From the NCBI GenBank assembly GCA_026418905.1, contig JAOAAK010000005.1:1-39613 (forward strand): a stretch of DNA of 39,613 bases, read 5' to 3'. Positions 8,350-18,011 of this stretch are shown here, piece by piece. Each line of letters starts with the position of its first letter. Positions within the stretch are counted from its first letter, which is position 1. This DNA is from Bacteroidales bacterium. GTDB lineage: Bacteria; Bacteroidota; Bacteroidia; Bacteroidales; DTU049. The translations under genes were made by a program, and so were the position numbers. The notes beneath the pieces are model-generated. The model saw only the letters and a list, made by a program, of their open reading frames with translations. It ran no database searches and was not told the DNA's origin.

Positions 8350-9431
8350 AGTCTCAAAAAACTTATTTCGTACTTGGTGGTAATAAGCATCCTGTTTTTG
8401 TCTCTGATGATATGTTCGTATTTAGCAAAGCATGGAGGTGGAGGATCGGTACTCACAAAACCTCTCAAGTTTTTTTGTTAAAAGATTTTCAATTTCATCA
8501 ATATTTCCCCAATATTGAAAAAGATTTGTTTTCATCCTTGCCTGTCAATATCATACATAGCATATACTTACAAGCTACAGAAGAAAACAAAAATTGGCAA
8601 ACCCTTACTCATATTCTCAATGAATTATTCCAATTTACATTTGATCGTCAGACTATCTTGGTATGTATGGGAGGTGGTGTGGTTTGTGATTTAGGGGGAT
8701 TTGTGGCCTCTATTCTAAAGCGCGGCATTAAACTAGTACTCATACCTACCACTTTGCTTTCTATGACTGATGCAGCTATCGGTGGGAAAAACGGCGTAAA
8801 TTTTACAAGTTTCAAAAACCAAATAGGAAGCTTTCATATTCCCGACTTTGTTTTCATTTACAGACCATTTTTGGAAACCTTGCCTACTGAACACTTATTA
8901 AGTGGTTACGCTGAAATGCTTAAACATGCTTTAATAGCGGATATCAATCTTTTTAAAAACCTCAATAGGGCTTTTTCTCCAGAAATACCATCGCTTCCTT
9001 GGATTGCTCAAAGCATTCGTATCAAGCTTCGAATTGTTAAAGAAGACCCTCATGAAAAAAACAAAAGAAGGCTTCTCAATTTTGGTCATACCATTGGCCA
9101 TGCTCTAGAAAGCTATTACATGGAAAAACAGCAACCCATCCTTCACGGCAATGCTATTGCTCTTGGAATGATCGAAGAGATTTTTTTCTCATCTCAATTG
9201 TTACCCGACCATTCAAAAAAAATTTTTCTAGCCACGGATTTTATCCATAAACACTATCCCCATTACCCCATTCCTTCTTGGGAAAAACTGGTGAATTACA
9301 TTCTACATGATAAGAAAAAAAACACTCACCATCTTGACATTGTTCTTCTCAAAAACATTGGAACAGCTGTTATAAAAAAAATTAGTATTGATGAACTCAA
9401 ATCTTTACACGAAAAGTTTTTGACTTCATGA
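8346..9431 (+). CDS. aroB: 3-dehydroquinate synthase
   Basis: 361 residues. It converts DAHP to 3-dehydroquinate, the second step of the shikimate pathway to chorismate, using NAD+ and a divalent metal. Visible motifs are the nucleotide-binding GGGVVCDLGGFVAS, PTTLLSMTDAAIGGKNGVN, the SGYAEMLKHALI helix with a metal Glu, LNFGHTIGHALE with metal-binding His, and LHGNAIALGM with the last metal His. The DKK substrate loop is near the C-terminus. Chorismate is also the substrate of MqnA, encoded three genes downstream in the same run. The start overlaps the preceding lipoprotein stop and its stop overlaps the next start, both as ATGA. Confidence 0.95.
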   Translation: MKSQKTYFVLGGNKHPVFVSDDMFVFSKAWRWRIGTHKTSQVFLLKDFQFHQYFPNIEKDLFSSLPVNIIHSIYLQATEENKNWQTLTHILNELFQFTFDRQTILVCMGGGVVCDLGGFVASILKRGIKLVLIPTTLLSMTDAAIGGKNGVNFTSFKNQIGSFHIPDFVFIYRPFLETLPTEHLLSGYAEMLKHALIADINLFKNLNRAFSPEIPSLPWIAQSIRIKLRIVKEDPHEKNKRRLLNFGHTIGHALESYYMEKQQPILHGNAIALGMIEEIFFSSQLLPDHSKKIFLATDFIHKHYPHYPIPSWEKLVNYILHDKKKNTHHLDIVLLKNIGTAVIKKISIDELKSLHEKFLTS

Positions 9432-12064
9432 AAAAATTCATATGGTTAACACTTTTCATAAGCACCGCATTACTACCTCAGGAATTACTTTTATTTGAAC
9501 GTGAATTTTCGTACTCTTTCAATTTTTCCCCTACCAGGCTTCAAGATAGCACTCTTAATCAGACTTTTCTTAAAACTATGGGAAAATACATGAATAAATC
9601 TCATCTTTTTATTTCTTATAATCTTCACTGTTATATCCATCATAAGCTTTACAAAATAGACACAACTTTTTACAGGATACAACTTACGATGAAAAATATT
9701 TCTTGGAACGGAGATATTTTTTATCGATCCATTTCGCTTAATCCAGTTTTGTTGCCCTTCAAAACAAAGTTTAAAGTTCTATACTCATCGAGGCAAAAAA
9801 CAGAATTGGTTGAACTCATCTCTCATGAGCAAGCGCTTGTTAATCAACTGGGGTATGTTGAGCTTCTTAATACCCTCATACCCCAAACTCTAATCTCCGA
9901 TATCACTTACATTAAAGCTGATTCGTTTTATTTTTATTATGACTCTTTATCTTTAGCTAATCTCAATGTTTTCATCAAGCAAATTGATGATTACTACCAT
10001 ACCACAAAGAAGCTCATGGAGATCGATAGTACAGTTCGTACTTTTTTTCTAGATAGCCTAGAAATGCTCCCTCTATATCACATTGAATTCAAATACCTCT
10101 CAAATCAGATCAAAGAAATCCACGAGAAAGACTTTTTCAACTCTCTACATCTTTGGGAGAACGATCCTCTTGAATTTACTAGTAAACTAAATCGGTTAAC
10201 TCAAACACTTACAGAAAAACAAAATATGGTCGCCCGTAATTTAAGTAACTATGAATTACTATTGTACAACAAAGCTTTACGAGAATGGCCTATTTCAGAA
10301 AAAAGAAGTGTCGAACACTTTAAAAAAATTCTCGCTTTTAACTCTCTTTTTACTCCTGCACTACTTAGGCTTTCTGAATATTGGCTTAATAAAAACAATC
10401 CTGATTCTGCTTTTCACTATTTCAGTCAGACCCTCAAACTGGTTATCCCAGATAGTCTCCAAAATCTTGCTCAAACCACAGGTCAACGTCTTTACCAACT
10501 TATTACGCAAAAGGCATCACAAGCAATTCAAGATCAGGAATACTTTTCTGCTCTTACTCTTTTATCACAAGACTCTATCCTTTGTCAGCATTCTTTCCAA
10601 TTTTGTGATGAAACATGGCAAAAACTGATTGCAAAAGCTCATTACGGCATCTACCAAAGTTTCATCACGGTCGCAAAAAAAGCTATGAATTCCCGCAAAA
10701 ATACTATTGCATACCATATACTTAAGCAAGCTTGGAATTATCAGAAAACATTTCAAGTTTATATTTTGACCAATATTGAAGTCAAAGACCTATTCACTCA
10801 ACTTAGAAATAATTTGCTTGCAGAGATCAAAGAAGAAATGAAAATGAATTTGTTTACTTCGGCTCAGCTGAAATTATCAATTGTTGACACGATCTCTCGT
10901 TTTTACCTTGTGAAAAATACCGATTCAATCAATGAATGGGAAAAAGATATTTCTTTATTACGATTTGTGCTTGACATTGAAAGAATAAATCAGTTTTATC
11001 AACGAGAAAACTACATCAAAGGAGATTCTTTGTTTTCGATTTTGTATTCCGATTTGTCTTTTTTGCAACTATCCGCCGACTCTTTTCTGAAAGAAAATTT
11101 TAAAAAGACCATAAAATGGAGAATCAAAAGCATTTTTCTTTCTCTTTCCAATCCTGAAATCTCTCTGAAAAACCAAAGAAAATTATTTTTGGAACTGAAT
11201 AGAATCAAGCTTCTACTGGATAGCAATCTATCAATGGAGCAAACCTTGCCTGAAATTTCTGAAAAACTTCTTACTCAAGAAATAAACTACTTAGAAAATT
11301 GGCTACATCATACTGACTCATTCAGGTTGAGTGAAACCTATTTAAACTACCTCGATTCTCTTGTTTCTGAAAGTCAAAATATCCGTCTTGGTGAGGAAAT
11401 AAAACTTCTCTTGGAAAAATACTACTTGAAAAAATGTTCATGTCTTTCTCAACATATTCTGTTGGATAGTCTTTCACATTTTTTTACTTTACACCTTTTT
11501 TACAAAGCCATAACTTTTCTGCAGCTCATTCCAGCTTCTCTTGAAAAAGAAAAATGCTATAAAGAAGCAAATTATTGGTACAATAAAATTGATTCCATTA
11601 AAAAAATTTTTTCGTTTTTCGATTATCTCAAAAATGTAGAAAAAAACATACTGCAAAACATGAACCTGTTTTCATGGAACGATTTTTTTTACCAGTATCT
11701 ACAAGTTGAAAACAACATAACCAAACTTCGTCTCGATACCATGAATATTACTTTGAAGCCTCTTCCTCAGTGGGTTGCTGAAAAGAAAAATTTTACACTA
11801 ATTGACTTGTCGTTTTACTTTTTCTTCGATTCAAAAAATTATTTTCTTGCTCTTCAATTGATCAAAGAAATGAATAAACAAAACATTCTATTGAAATATA
11901 CAAAAAAATACCAGAAAAAATTAGGTGAAGCCATGGCTGCTCGAGATATTTTGTCGGATGTTACTGATTACAGAAAACAGTGCCTCACTTATACAATGGG
12001 AAATTCGTACCTAAAATATTTTCGAAAAAGCTACTTTAAAGTATGGAAACTACACAAAAAATAA
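9428..12064 (+). CDS. Large exported helical protein of unknown function
   Basis: 878 residues that I do not recognise. The first 18 residues (MKKFIWLTLFISTALLPQ) form a signal peptide, so it is probably periplasmic or surface-associated. There is no lipobox and no T9SS C-terminal domain. The body is rich in Leu, Phe, Tyr, Ser and Lys and mostly helical, with TPR-like stretches around 285-400 (for example LLRLSEYWLNKNNPDSAFHYFSQTLKL). Cysteines are few, clustered at about 385-395 and 670-710. It starts inside the aroB stop (ATGA) and its last 22 nt overlap the methyltransferase gene, so it is translated within the run. A structural or scaffold role would fit but is a guess. Confidence 0.8.
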   Translation: MKKFIWLTLFISTALLPQELLLFEREFSYSFNFSPTRLQDSTLNQTFLKTMGKYMNKSHLFISYNLHCYIHHKLYKIDTTFYRIQLTMKNISWNGDIFYRSISLNPVLLPFKTKFKVLYSSRQKTELVELISHEQALVNQLGYVELLNTLIPQTLISDITYIKADSFYFYYDSLSLANLNVFIKQIDDYYHTTKKLMEIDSTVRTFFLDSLEMLPLYHIEFKYLSNQIKEIHEKDFFNSLHLWENDPLEFTSKLNRLTQTLTEKQNMVARNLSNYELLLYNKALREWPISEKRSVEHFKKILAFNSLFTPALLRLSEYWLNKNNPDSAFHYFSQTLKLVIPDSLQNLAQTTGQRLYQLITQKASQAIQDQEYFSALTLLSQDSILCQHSFQFCDETWQKLIAKAHYGIYQSFITVAKKAMNSRKNTIAYHILKQAWNYQKTFQVYILTNIEVKDLFTQLRNNLLAEIKEEMKMNLFTSAQLKLSIVDTISRFYLVKNTDSINEWEKDISLLRFVLDIERINQFYQRENYIKGDSLFSILYSDLSFLQLSADSFLKENFKKTIKWRIKSIFLSLSNPEISLKNQRKLFLELNRIKLLLDSNLSMEQTLPEISEKLLTQEINYLENWLHHTDSFRLSETYLNYLDSLVSESQNIRLGEEIKLLLEKYYLKKCSCLSQHILLDSLSHFFTLHLFYKAITFLQLIPASLEKEKCYKEANYWYNKIDSIKKIFSFFDYLKNVEKNILQNMNLFSWNDFFYQYLQVENNITKLRLDTMNITLKPLPQWVAEKKNFTLIDLSFYFFFDSKNYFLALQLIKEMNKQNILLKYTKKYQKKLGEAMAARDILSDVTDYRKQCLTYTMGNSYLKYFRKSYFKVWKLHKK

Positions 12065-12948
12065 AAGAGGATATCACCTTCAGATGCCCTGTTTGTGGGA
12101 TGAATGTTTTTTCTTATGTCCTTACCGCTGAAGACTGGCTCGTAAGTAAGGAAAAATTTGACATTTATGTTTGCCAATATTGCAAACTTAGAATTACTCA
12201 TCCACAGCCTAAGATCGAAAAATTAAGCTCTTATTATGAGTCGAATAATTATGTTTCTCATAACGAAAAAGCTACAGGATTAATCAATCGGTTATTTATA
12301 CTTGCTCGACACTTCACTGTGCAAATAAAAGTTAGCATCGTCAAAAAATACGCTTGTGGAAAAATCCTTATGGACATTGGAGCCGGCTCCGGAAGTTTCG
12401 TTGCTCACGCTATTAAAAAAGGATTCGAAGCTTCTGGTGTTGAAGTGAACGAAAATGCACGACTGTTCTGCCAACAACACTATGGTATAGAGCTTTATCC
12501 ACCTTCTATATTAAAAGAATTTCAACCAAATAAATTCGATGCCTTAACTCTATGGCACGTATTGGAACACATATCAGATTTCGAGCAACAAATCGATCTG
12601 TATCATCAACTTCTACGTAAAAAAGGCGTATTGATTCTGGCACTTCCTAATTTTGAAAGCTATGATGCAGCTTATTTTAAAGAAAATTGGGCTGCATGGG
12701 ATGTGCCACGACACTTGTGGCATTTTTCTCCCAACCAAATACAATTTTTGAGCAATAACAAAGGGTTTACATTAGAAAAGATTCTACCTATGATGTTGGA
12801 TGTATACTATATTTCCATGTTAAGTTTTCGAAATATGAGTGGTAAAACTAAAATATTAACATCTATTGTTTTATCAACTTGGTGGAACTTGCTGGCATTA
12901 AAATCTCGCCGTTTTTCAAGTTTAATTTATGTATTACGAAAGTTATGA
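12043..12948 (+). CDS. Class I SAM-dependent methyltransferase with N-terminal zinc-binding motif
   Basis: 301 residues. An N-terminal CPVC (15-18) and a second CQYC (44-47) form a probable four-Cys zinc site. SAM motif I follows as MDIGAGSGSF (about 107-116), with the acidic residue of motif II in SGVEVNENAR and a Methyltransf_11/23 type post-motif TLWHVLEHISDF. Further on, DVPRHLWHFSP matches a large bacterial family often found near glycan or lipid modification genes. The substrate cannot be read from the sequence. A hydrophobic segment near 250-290 may sit at the membrane. It overlaps the upstream gene by 22 nt and the mqnA start by 4 nt (ATGA). Confidence 0.85.
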   Translation: METTQKIKEDITFRCPVCGMNVFSYVLTAEDWLVSKEKFDIYVCQYCKLRITHPQPKIEKLSSYYESNNYVSHNEKATGLINRLFILARHFTVQIKVSIVKKYACGKILMDIGAGSGSFVAHAIKKGFEASGVEVNENARLFCQQHYGIELYPPSILKEFQPNKFDALTLWHVLEHISDFEQQIDLYHQLLRKKGVLILALPNFESYDAAYFKENWAAWDVPRHLWHFSPNQIQFLSNNKGFTLEKILPMMLDVYYISMLSFRNMSGKTKILTSIVLSTWWNLLALKSRRFSSLIYVLRKL

Positions 12949-13655
12949 AAGTTGCTCTAATCAATTACCTTAATTCTCTCCCCTACGTCTATGCTATGGA
13001 ACAGTATCGTCATTTGCTTGAAAAGATTACAATTGTTCCTCCTTCCCAATGTGTTTCTCTTTTTTTTTCGAACCAAGTGGATGCCGCTTTACTTCCAATT
13101 GCAGCGCTTCATAAGCATAAAGATATCGTCCGGCTTCCATTTGGAATAGCGGCCAAAGGAAAAGTAAAATCAGTAGTTCTCGCATCTTTGCAACCTATTA
13201 AAAAAATTAATACCATTCTAGTCGATCCGGAGTCTGTTACATCTAACATTCTTGCCCAGATCCTCTGCAAGTATTATTGGCAAATACATCCAACTTTTAT
13301 CGACGACAATACTCATCCTTGGGATGGTTGCATACTTATTGGTGATAAGGTTTTTACTCAAGCCCAGAAATTTCCTCATGTCTACGACCTAGCAGAAGAG
13401 TGGTATAGTTTTACGTGCATGCCCATGGTTTTTGCTCGATGGACTGTCCGTCCATCCCTCTCAGAGCAGAAAGTAAACGTTTTACTTTCCATACTTAGTT
13501 TTGCCGTTAAACAAAAAAACGTATGTCTGCAATTGCAAAATTCTCTTTCCTATCAAGATGCATATGATTATATAAACCACTTCGTGCAATATGAACTTGA
13601 TGAACAATGCTTGCTGGGCGAAACTCAATTCCTTGCTTTTCTCAAAAGCATTTAG
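12945..13655 (+). CDS. mqnA: Chorismate dehydratase, futalosine pathway of menaquinone synthesis
   Basis: 236 residues from the ATG at 12945, which overlaps the methyltransferase stop and puts MKVALINYLNSLPY at the N-terminus as expected for MqnA. A longer in-frame form from 12879 would overlap the methyltransferase by 70 nt and add unrelated residues. The protein has the periplasmic-binding-protein type II fold: the substrate motif NYLNSLPYVYAM, PSQC near 40, VDAALLPIAAL, the hinge TSNILAQIL, and D-CILIGDKVF followed by DLAEEWYSFTCMPMVFARW. MqnA dehydrates chorismate to 3-enolpyruvylbenzoate, the first committed step of the alternative menaquinone route. This implies menaquinone-based respiration. 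The gene ends the plus-strand run and its stop overlaps the convergent transporter gene by 4 bp. Confidence 0.9.
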   Translation: MKVALINYLNSLPYVYAMEQYRHLLEKITIVPPSQCVSLFFSNQVDAALLPIAALHKHKDIVRLPFGIAAKGKVKSVVLASLQPIKKINTILVDPESVTSNILAQILCKYYWQIHPTFIDDNTHPWDGCILIGDKVFTQAQKFPHVYDLAEEWYSFTCMPMVFARWTVRPSLSEQKVNVLLSILSFAVKQKNVCLQLQNSLSYQDAYDYINHFVQYELDEQCLLGETQFLAFLKSI

Positions 13656-14593
13656 TTAGACTGATCTTTTTTGAAAAAATTTTTTGCCTTGTTAGCCAAC
13701 TGTATAAAATTTCTTGAATGTGTATATTGAAGAAAAAATATACTTCCAATCACAAGTAAAATTCCAACAATTTTCAACGCTTGAGGTTTTTCCAATCCAT
13801 ATAGCAGAGAACCAATAACCGTTAAAACAGGAATAAGATTTGAGAAAATGCTGGTTCTAACTACTCCAATTCTTTCAATCGAAATGGTATAAAAGACATA
13901 AGCTAGGGAAGAAGCAAAAAAAGCAAGAATGATTACATACAGGAAAATTTCTACGTTCCACTTTATGTAAGGGGCATATTCCGCTTCTGAAAAAACCACC
14001 CAAGGCAAAAATAGAAAAAATCCAATCAATTGTTGCACGAAAACTATAAAGAAAGGATTGTATTTCGCCGATAATTCCTTGACGAAAATAGTATAGCCAA
14101 TGGCACTACCGATGCTTAACAACAGAAATAAAAAACCCACAGGGTTTACCGACAACTGAATCTCGGAATAGAAAATTAGTAAAACTCCAATAAAAGAAAA
14201 TATGGTCGAAAACAACACGGATTTTCTGATTTTTTCCCCATAAATAAAAAACATAAAAAATGGTGTAAAAACAGGTATGGTTCCTATGAACACAGATGCC
14301 GTAGAGGCTGTTACGTAAGTTAAACTAATACTCTCCCCAATATAATAAAGAAATGGTTCAAAAAATGCCAACAAAAAAAAACGGTAAAAATCTTTTCTTT
14401 CAATCGACTGCAAATATTTTCCAAAGTAACACACCATAAAGAGAATGATAAAACCCATAAGCAATCTAAGGTTCACAAGAAGCAATGGTGTAAAACCATG
14501 TTGATAACAAACTTTGATCATGACAAAAGAATAGCTCCAAACGAGTATGGAAAAAGCCAATCCTGCATAAACTTTAAACAAATTTCTCGACAT
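13652..14593 (-). CDS. EamA/DMT superfamily transporter
   Basis: 313 residues with about ten hydrophobic segments in two similar halves, the EamA (DUF6) duplication. Markers are VWSYSFVMIKVCY near residue 20, ESISLTYVTASTASVFIGTIPVFTPF in the first half, and ASSLAYVFYTISIERIGVVRTSIFSNLIPVLTVIGS in the second half. A basic tail follows. The family exports or imports small metabolites and amino acids across the inner membrane; the substrate cannot be told. It is the last gene of the minus-strand bcp-recA run, 1 nt after the PHP phosphatase. Confidence 0.9.
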   Translation of the reverse strand: MSRNLFKVYAGLAFSILVWSYSFVMIKVCYQHGFTPLLLVNLRLLMGFIILFMVCYFGKYLQSIERKDFYRFFLLAFFEPFLYYIGESISLTYVTASTASVFIGTIPVFTPFFMFFIYGEKIRKSVLFSTIFSFIGVLLIFYSEIQLSVNPVGFLFLLLSIGSAIGYTIFVKELSAKYNPFFIVFVQQLIGFFLFLPWVVFSEAEYAPYIKWNVEIFLYVIILAFFASSLAYVFYTISIERIGVVRTSIFSNLIPVLTVIGSLLYGLEKPQALKIVGILLVIGSIFFLQYTHSRNFIQLANKAKNFFKKDQSN

Positions 14594-14594
14594 A

Positions 14595-15425
14595 TCAGAA
14601 TGCTAAACTAATTTTGTTAACTCCTAAAGGTATAGTCTGGTGAGTAAATCCAATATCTTTAAGTTCACTAGCTATACCATCGAGACCTTTTAAAATCTCA
14701 ATAGTCGTATGTGCATCTGAACTGAGAATGATGGGAACATCTTTTTCAAGTAGCTTTTTCCAACTATATCGTCCAGGATAAAAATCATTATACTTGCCTG
14801 TGTAAATCCCCCTCGTATTAATTTCTATGATAACATCATATTTTTTCGATAATTCTATGACCTTTTGCATGCCTTCCTGAAAAAAGGGGTCAGACACTAA
14901 GAAAATTTCATTATTGTTATGCATTAAGATTTTATCCACATGTCCTAAAATATCTGGTCTTTCCCTTTCTATCATATCGCAAATTTGATCAAAATAGGTA
15001 CGAATAGCTAATTGTACATTTCCGTTAAAAACCTCTTTTATTCCTCTCAAATAATCATCCCGATCTCCATCAATAAACCATAGTTTTCCCTCGAAATACA
15101 CTACATGAACGCTTCCAATAATATAATCCAGCTTAAACTTTTCTCGAAAGTAGTTAAACGAATATGTAAGACCTGGTATGTAGTCTGCTTCTAGCCCTTT
15201 CAAAACTTGCATCTTATGTGAAACTACGTTTTTAAATTGATCAATTTCACTCAAGTAGTCAATGAGTTTTGGGAAATCCATTGTCCAGTATTTTTTCTCT
15301 TTTAAAGGTGCATGACTACTTAAACCAAAGTAGCTGATATTTCTTTCAGATGCTTCACAAATCATTTCCTCTACGGTAGACTCACCATCACAATAAATGG
15401 TGTGGTTATGTAAACTGACGTACAT
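14595..15425 (-). CDS. PHP-domain phosphatase (histidinol-phosphatase-like)
   Basis: 276 residues. The PHP metal motif is at the N-terminus (LHNHTIYCDGE, residues 5-15). Further PHP signatures are LSSHAPLKEK, LKGLEADYIPG, IIGSVHVVYFEG, PDILGHVDKI, IEINTRGIY and ILSSDAHTT. Together these supply the His and Asp ligands of a trinuclear metal site. The size and the YIIGSVHVV segment fit the HisJ-type histidinol-phosphatase family, but no other his genes are in the window, so the physiological substrate is open. It is translated 3 nt after the upstream TPR lipoprotein. Confidence 0.82.
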   Translation of the reverse strand: MYVSLHNHTIYCDGESTVEEMICEASERNISYFGLSSHAPLKEKKYWTMDFPKLIDYLSEIDQFKNVVSHKMQVLKGLEADYIPGLTYSFNYFREKFKLDYIIGSVHVVYFEGKLWFIDGDRDDYLRGIKEVFNGNVQLAIRTYFDQICDMIERERPDILGHVDKILMHNNNEIFLVSDPFFQEGMQKVIELSKKYDVIIEINTRGIYTGKYNDFYPGRYSWKKLLEKDVPIILSSDAHTTIEILKGLDGIASELKDIGFTHQTIPLGVNKISLAF

Positions 15426-15428
15426 GTC

Positions 15429-16430
15429 TCATCTGATGATTTCATTCATTCTTTCAATAGCCTTGGGATGATTTTCTACTAATCTCAATACTTTCTGATA
15501 GTCTTGTTTTGCAAGGTCTCTGTTACCCAACATCTGGTATGAAAGTCCCCGATTGTATAGGGCATCCACATACAACGAATCAATCTCAAGTACTTTGTTG
15601 AAGAAAAAAATAGCTTTTTCGAAATTTTTGAGATAAACTAGTTGAATATATCCCATATTATACCACGCATATTTATTGTTTGGTTGGATGGATAAAATAG
15701 CTTCATACTGCTTCATGGCTTCTTCAAATCGAAAAGTTTCTTGTAACCATAAACCATAGTTATAACGAGCCTCAATAGAATTTGGACGAAGGCGAACTGC
15801 AGTTTTCAAATAGCTCCCAGCTAGTGGGTCTTTCTTTCTCATTAAAATAACTCCAAGAAGAGAAAAAGCCTCGTAATATTCGGGATCATTGATGGTAGCT
15901 TTTTTCAAATGTTTAATTCCTTCAACAGTATCTTTTTGTTCAAGTAACGCATATCCTTTTATAAATTCAGCTTTTCCATTGATAGGATCAATATCTAGTG
16001 CTGCTTTGCAGTAAATGTCCACCATCTTGTAATCTCTTTCAAACAAGGAAAGTTCTGCCAATTTAAGAAGAGGTTCTACATTATTTTTTTCAAGATCAGA
16101 CGCTTTAATAAGGGCGTTTCTTGCATTAGTGACATTTCCTGAAGCCAAATAAATATCAGCAAGTAAAAGATGATATTTTACTAACGTTGGATTTAATTCA
16201 ATTGCTTTCCTTATGTCAGTCAGAGCAGCAGAAAGATTTCTTTTTTCTAACCAGTAAGAGGCTCTCAAAAAATAGAGAGAATCTACCTTGGGATTATTTT
16301 TAATAGATTCATTCAGAAATCCTAAGTATGAAGTATCGGAGGTAGTATGTGTGTTTTTCTTGGTGTGTCCTGTACATGAATAAACTATTATAGCAATGAA
16401 GATAAACATCCATTTCTTAGAAGATTTCAT
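15429..16430 (-). CDS. TPR-repeat lipoprotein
   Basis: 333 residues. A signal segment ([19 protein letters not shown]) ends in a lipobox Cys at residue 19. After a short Thr/His/Lys-rich linker come about eight TPR units to the C-terminus, with repeated [51 protein letters not shown] and [14 protein letters not shown] cores. Such proteins act as docking scaffolds in the periplasm; the partner is unknown. The gene starts within the recA stop (ATGA), which is an unexpected companion for a cytoplasmic recombinase. Confidence 0.85.
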   Translation of the reverse strand: MKSSKKWMFIFIAIIVYSCTGHTKKNTHTTSDTSYLGFLNESIKNNPKVDSLYFLRASYWLEKRNLSAALTDIRKAIELNPTLVKYHLLLADIYLASGNVTNARNALIKASDLEKNNVEPLLKLAELSLFERDYKMVDIYCKAALDIDPINGKAEFIKGYALLEQKDTVEGIKHLKKATINDPEYYEAFSLLGVILMRKKDPLAGSYLKTAVRLRPNSIEARYNYGLWLQETFRFEEAMKQYEAILSIQPNNKYAWYNMGYIQLVYLKNFEKAIFFFNKVLEIDSLYVDALYNRGLSYQMLGNRDLAKQDYQKVLRLVENHPKAIERMNEIIR

Positions 16431-17464
16431 GTTCTAATTGATTTTTCTTTGAGCAACTGACGAATTTTTTGTTCTAGTTCATCCATCACTTCCGGATTCT
16501 CAACTAGATATTGTTTAGCCGCATCACGGCCTTGACCTAATTTTAGATCTCCATAACTGAACCAAGCTCCACTTTTTTTGATCAGATTTAATTCAACTCC
16601 CAAATCCACAATCTCACCTAACTTTGAGATACCTTCGCCATAGATGATATCAACTTCTGCTTGCTGGAATGGGGGAGCAACTTTATTTTTGACTATTTTT
16701 ACCTTTACTCGATTGCCGATAATATTTTCTCCATCCTTAATCTGAGAAATTTTTCTTATATCAATTCTAACAGAAGCATAAAATTTCAATGCATTACCTC
16801 CAGTAGTGACTTCAGGATTACCAAACATAACACCGATTTTTTCCCGTAATTGATTGATAAAAATGCAAATACTTTTAGTCTTACTTATGGTTGCTGTAAG
16901 TTTTCGCAAAGCTTGCGACATAAGTCTAGCTTGTAATCCCAATTTGCTATCCCCCATTTCTCCCTCAATTTCACCCTTTGGAGTAAGTGCTGCCACTGAA
17001 TCGATCACTATCACATCTATAGCACCGCTTCGAATCAAATTCTCAGTAATTTCAAGTGCTTGCTCACCGTTGTCGGGCTGAGAAATAAGAAGATTTTCTA
17101 CATCAACACCAAGTTTTTGGGCATAAAGAATATCAAATGCATGTTCGGCATCTATGAAAGCAACTATTCCTCCTTTTTTCTGAGCCTCAGCCATAACATG
17201 TATGGCAAGAGTTGTTTTACCAGAGCTTTCAGGTCCGAAAATTTCTATAATTCTCCCACGTGGTAAACCTCCTACTCCTATAGCATGATCAATACCAATA
17301 CTTCCCGTAGAAATTACGTCGGGTTCTTCTAGAGGTTTTTCCCCTAGTTTCATGATAGTACCCTTACCATACATTTTTTCAATTCGATCTATAGTTAGTT
17401 GTAAGGCTCTTAATTTTTCATTTGATGATTGCATGGATTGTTCTTTTGAATCTTTTTCGGTCAT
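16427..17464 (-). CDS. recA: DNA recombinase RecA
   Basis: 345 residues, full length. The Walker A motif is GPESSGKTT (about 75-83), Walker B is [10 protein letters not shown] (about 150), and MAW-like segments [16 protein letters not shown] and [37 protein letters not shown] (quoted parts shown are adjacent) form the L1/L2 DNA-binding region. The [13 protein letters not shown] signature is also present. RecA polymerises on single-stranded DNA for strand exchange and SOS induction. The gene starts 1 nt after the bcp stop and shares an ATGA overlap with the TPR lipoprotein, so it has no obvious promoter of its own; I see no SOS box in the gap. Confidence 0.97.
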   Translation of the reverse strand: MTEKDSKEQSMQSSNEKLRALQLTIDRIEKMYGKGTIMKLGEKPLEEPDVISTGSIGIDHAIGVGGLPRGRIIEIFGPESSGKTTLAIHVMAEAQKKGGIVAFIDAEHAFDILYAQKLGVDVENLLISQPDNGEQALEITENLIRSGAIDVIVIDSVAALTPKGEIEGEMGDSKLGLQARLMSQALRKLTATISKTKSICIFINQLREKIGVMFGNPEVTTGGNALKFYASVRIDIRKISQIKDGENIIGNRVKVKIVKNKVAPPFQQAEVDIIYGEGISKLGEIVDLGVELNLIKKSGAWFSYGDLKLGQGRDAAKQYLVENPEVMDELEQKIRQLLKEKSIRT

Positions 17465-17465
17465 A

Positions 17466-17930
17466 TTATTTCTTTTTTAAAATTTTTAAAACTTGTTCTG
17501 CTGAATTTTTTGTGTCGACTTTATCAATGACTTCTTCAATATAGCCATTTTCATCGATAATAAAAGTCATCCGGATAATACCTTCGTATTCTTTACCTGC
17601 CATTTTCTTCTTTCCATATGCTCCATAAGCTTTGATTATTTTCATCTCCGGATCGGATACCAATGGAAATGGGAGATGGTATTTTACTCTAAACGATGCA
17701 TGCGATTTTTCAGAATCTCGACTGATTCCTATAACATACAAACCATTCTTAAGCAATTCCTCATACCCATCTCGAAAACTACATGCTTCAGCCGTGCAAC
17801 CCGGTGTATTGTCTTTTGGGTAAAAATATACAACTACTTTTTTACCTTTCAGATCACTTAAATTCTTTTCCTTACCAGTTTCATCAATGAAAGTAAAATC
17901 TGGTGCCTTACTGCCCTTTTCCAGTATCAT
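17466..17930 (-). CDS. bcp: Thioredoxin-dependent thiol peroxidase (PrxQ/Bcp peroxiredoxin)
   Basis: 154 residues. The peroxidatic Cys45 is in [11 protein letters not shown] and the resolving Cys50 is five residues later, the alpha2-type PrxQ arrangement. [11 protein letters not shown] and the conserved Arg in [12 protein letters not shown] are present. The enzyme reduces hydrogen peroxide and organic peroxides using thioredoxin. It heads the minus-strand run bcp-recA-TPR-PHP-DMT. Two superoxide dismutase genes end just upstream on the same strand, separated by a terminator; superoxide dismutase makes the peroxide that Bcp removes. Confidence 0.95.
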   Translation of the reverse strand: MILEKGSKAPDFTFIDETGKEKNLSDLKGKKVVVYFYPKDNTPGCTAEACSFRDGYEELLKNGLYVIGISRDSEKSHASFRVKYHLPFPLVSDPEMKIIKAYGAYGKKKMAGKEYEGIIRMTFIIDENGYIEEVIDKVDTKNSAEQVLKILKKK

Positions 17931-17937
17931 TTTTTTA

Positions 17938-17945
17938 CAAAAATA
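17938..17945 (-). promoter_or_regulatory. Putative -7 box for the bcp-recA run
   Basis: TATTTTTG on the minus strand ends 7 nt before the bcp ATG at 17930. It lies between the superoxide dismutase terminator and bcp, the place where a new promoter is required. The predicted start site would be at or next to the ATG. Confidence 0.5.
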
Positions 17946-17959
17946 AGAAAGTTAATAGT

Positions 17960-17993
17960 AAAAAAAAAAGCCTTCTGTGACCAGAAGGCTTTT
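17960..17993 (-). terminator. Rho-independent terminator of the tandem superoxide dismutase genes
   Basis: A perfect 12-bp inverted repeat (arms 17966-17977 and 17982-17993, AAAAGCCTTCTG and its complement) encloses a 4-nt loop. On the minus strand it is followed by a run of ten T (17960-17969, partly in the stem). It starts 19 nt after the stop of the exported superoxide dismutase. On the plus strand only about four T follow, so it works mainly for minus-strand transcripts. Confidence 0.9.
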
Positions 17994-18011
17994 AGAAGAT
18001 GTCACGTTACA

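Noticed and set aside
13652-13655. Overlap of mqnA and DMT transporter as a sign of misannotation
   Set aside because: Both proteins end normally for their families; a 4-bp convergent overlap of stop codons is ordinary in compact genomes.
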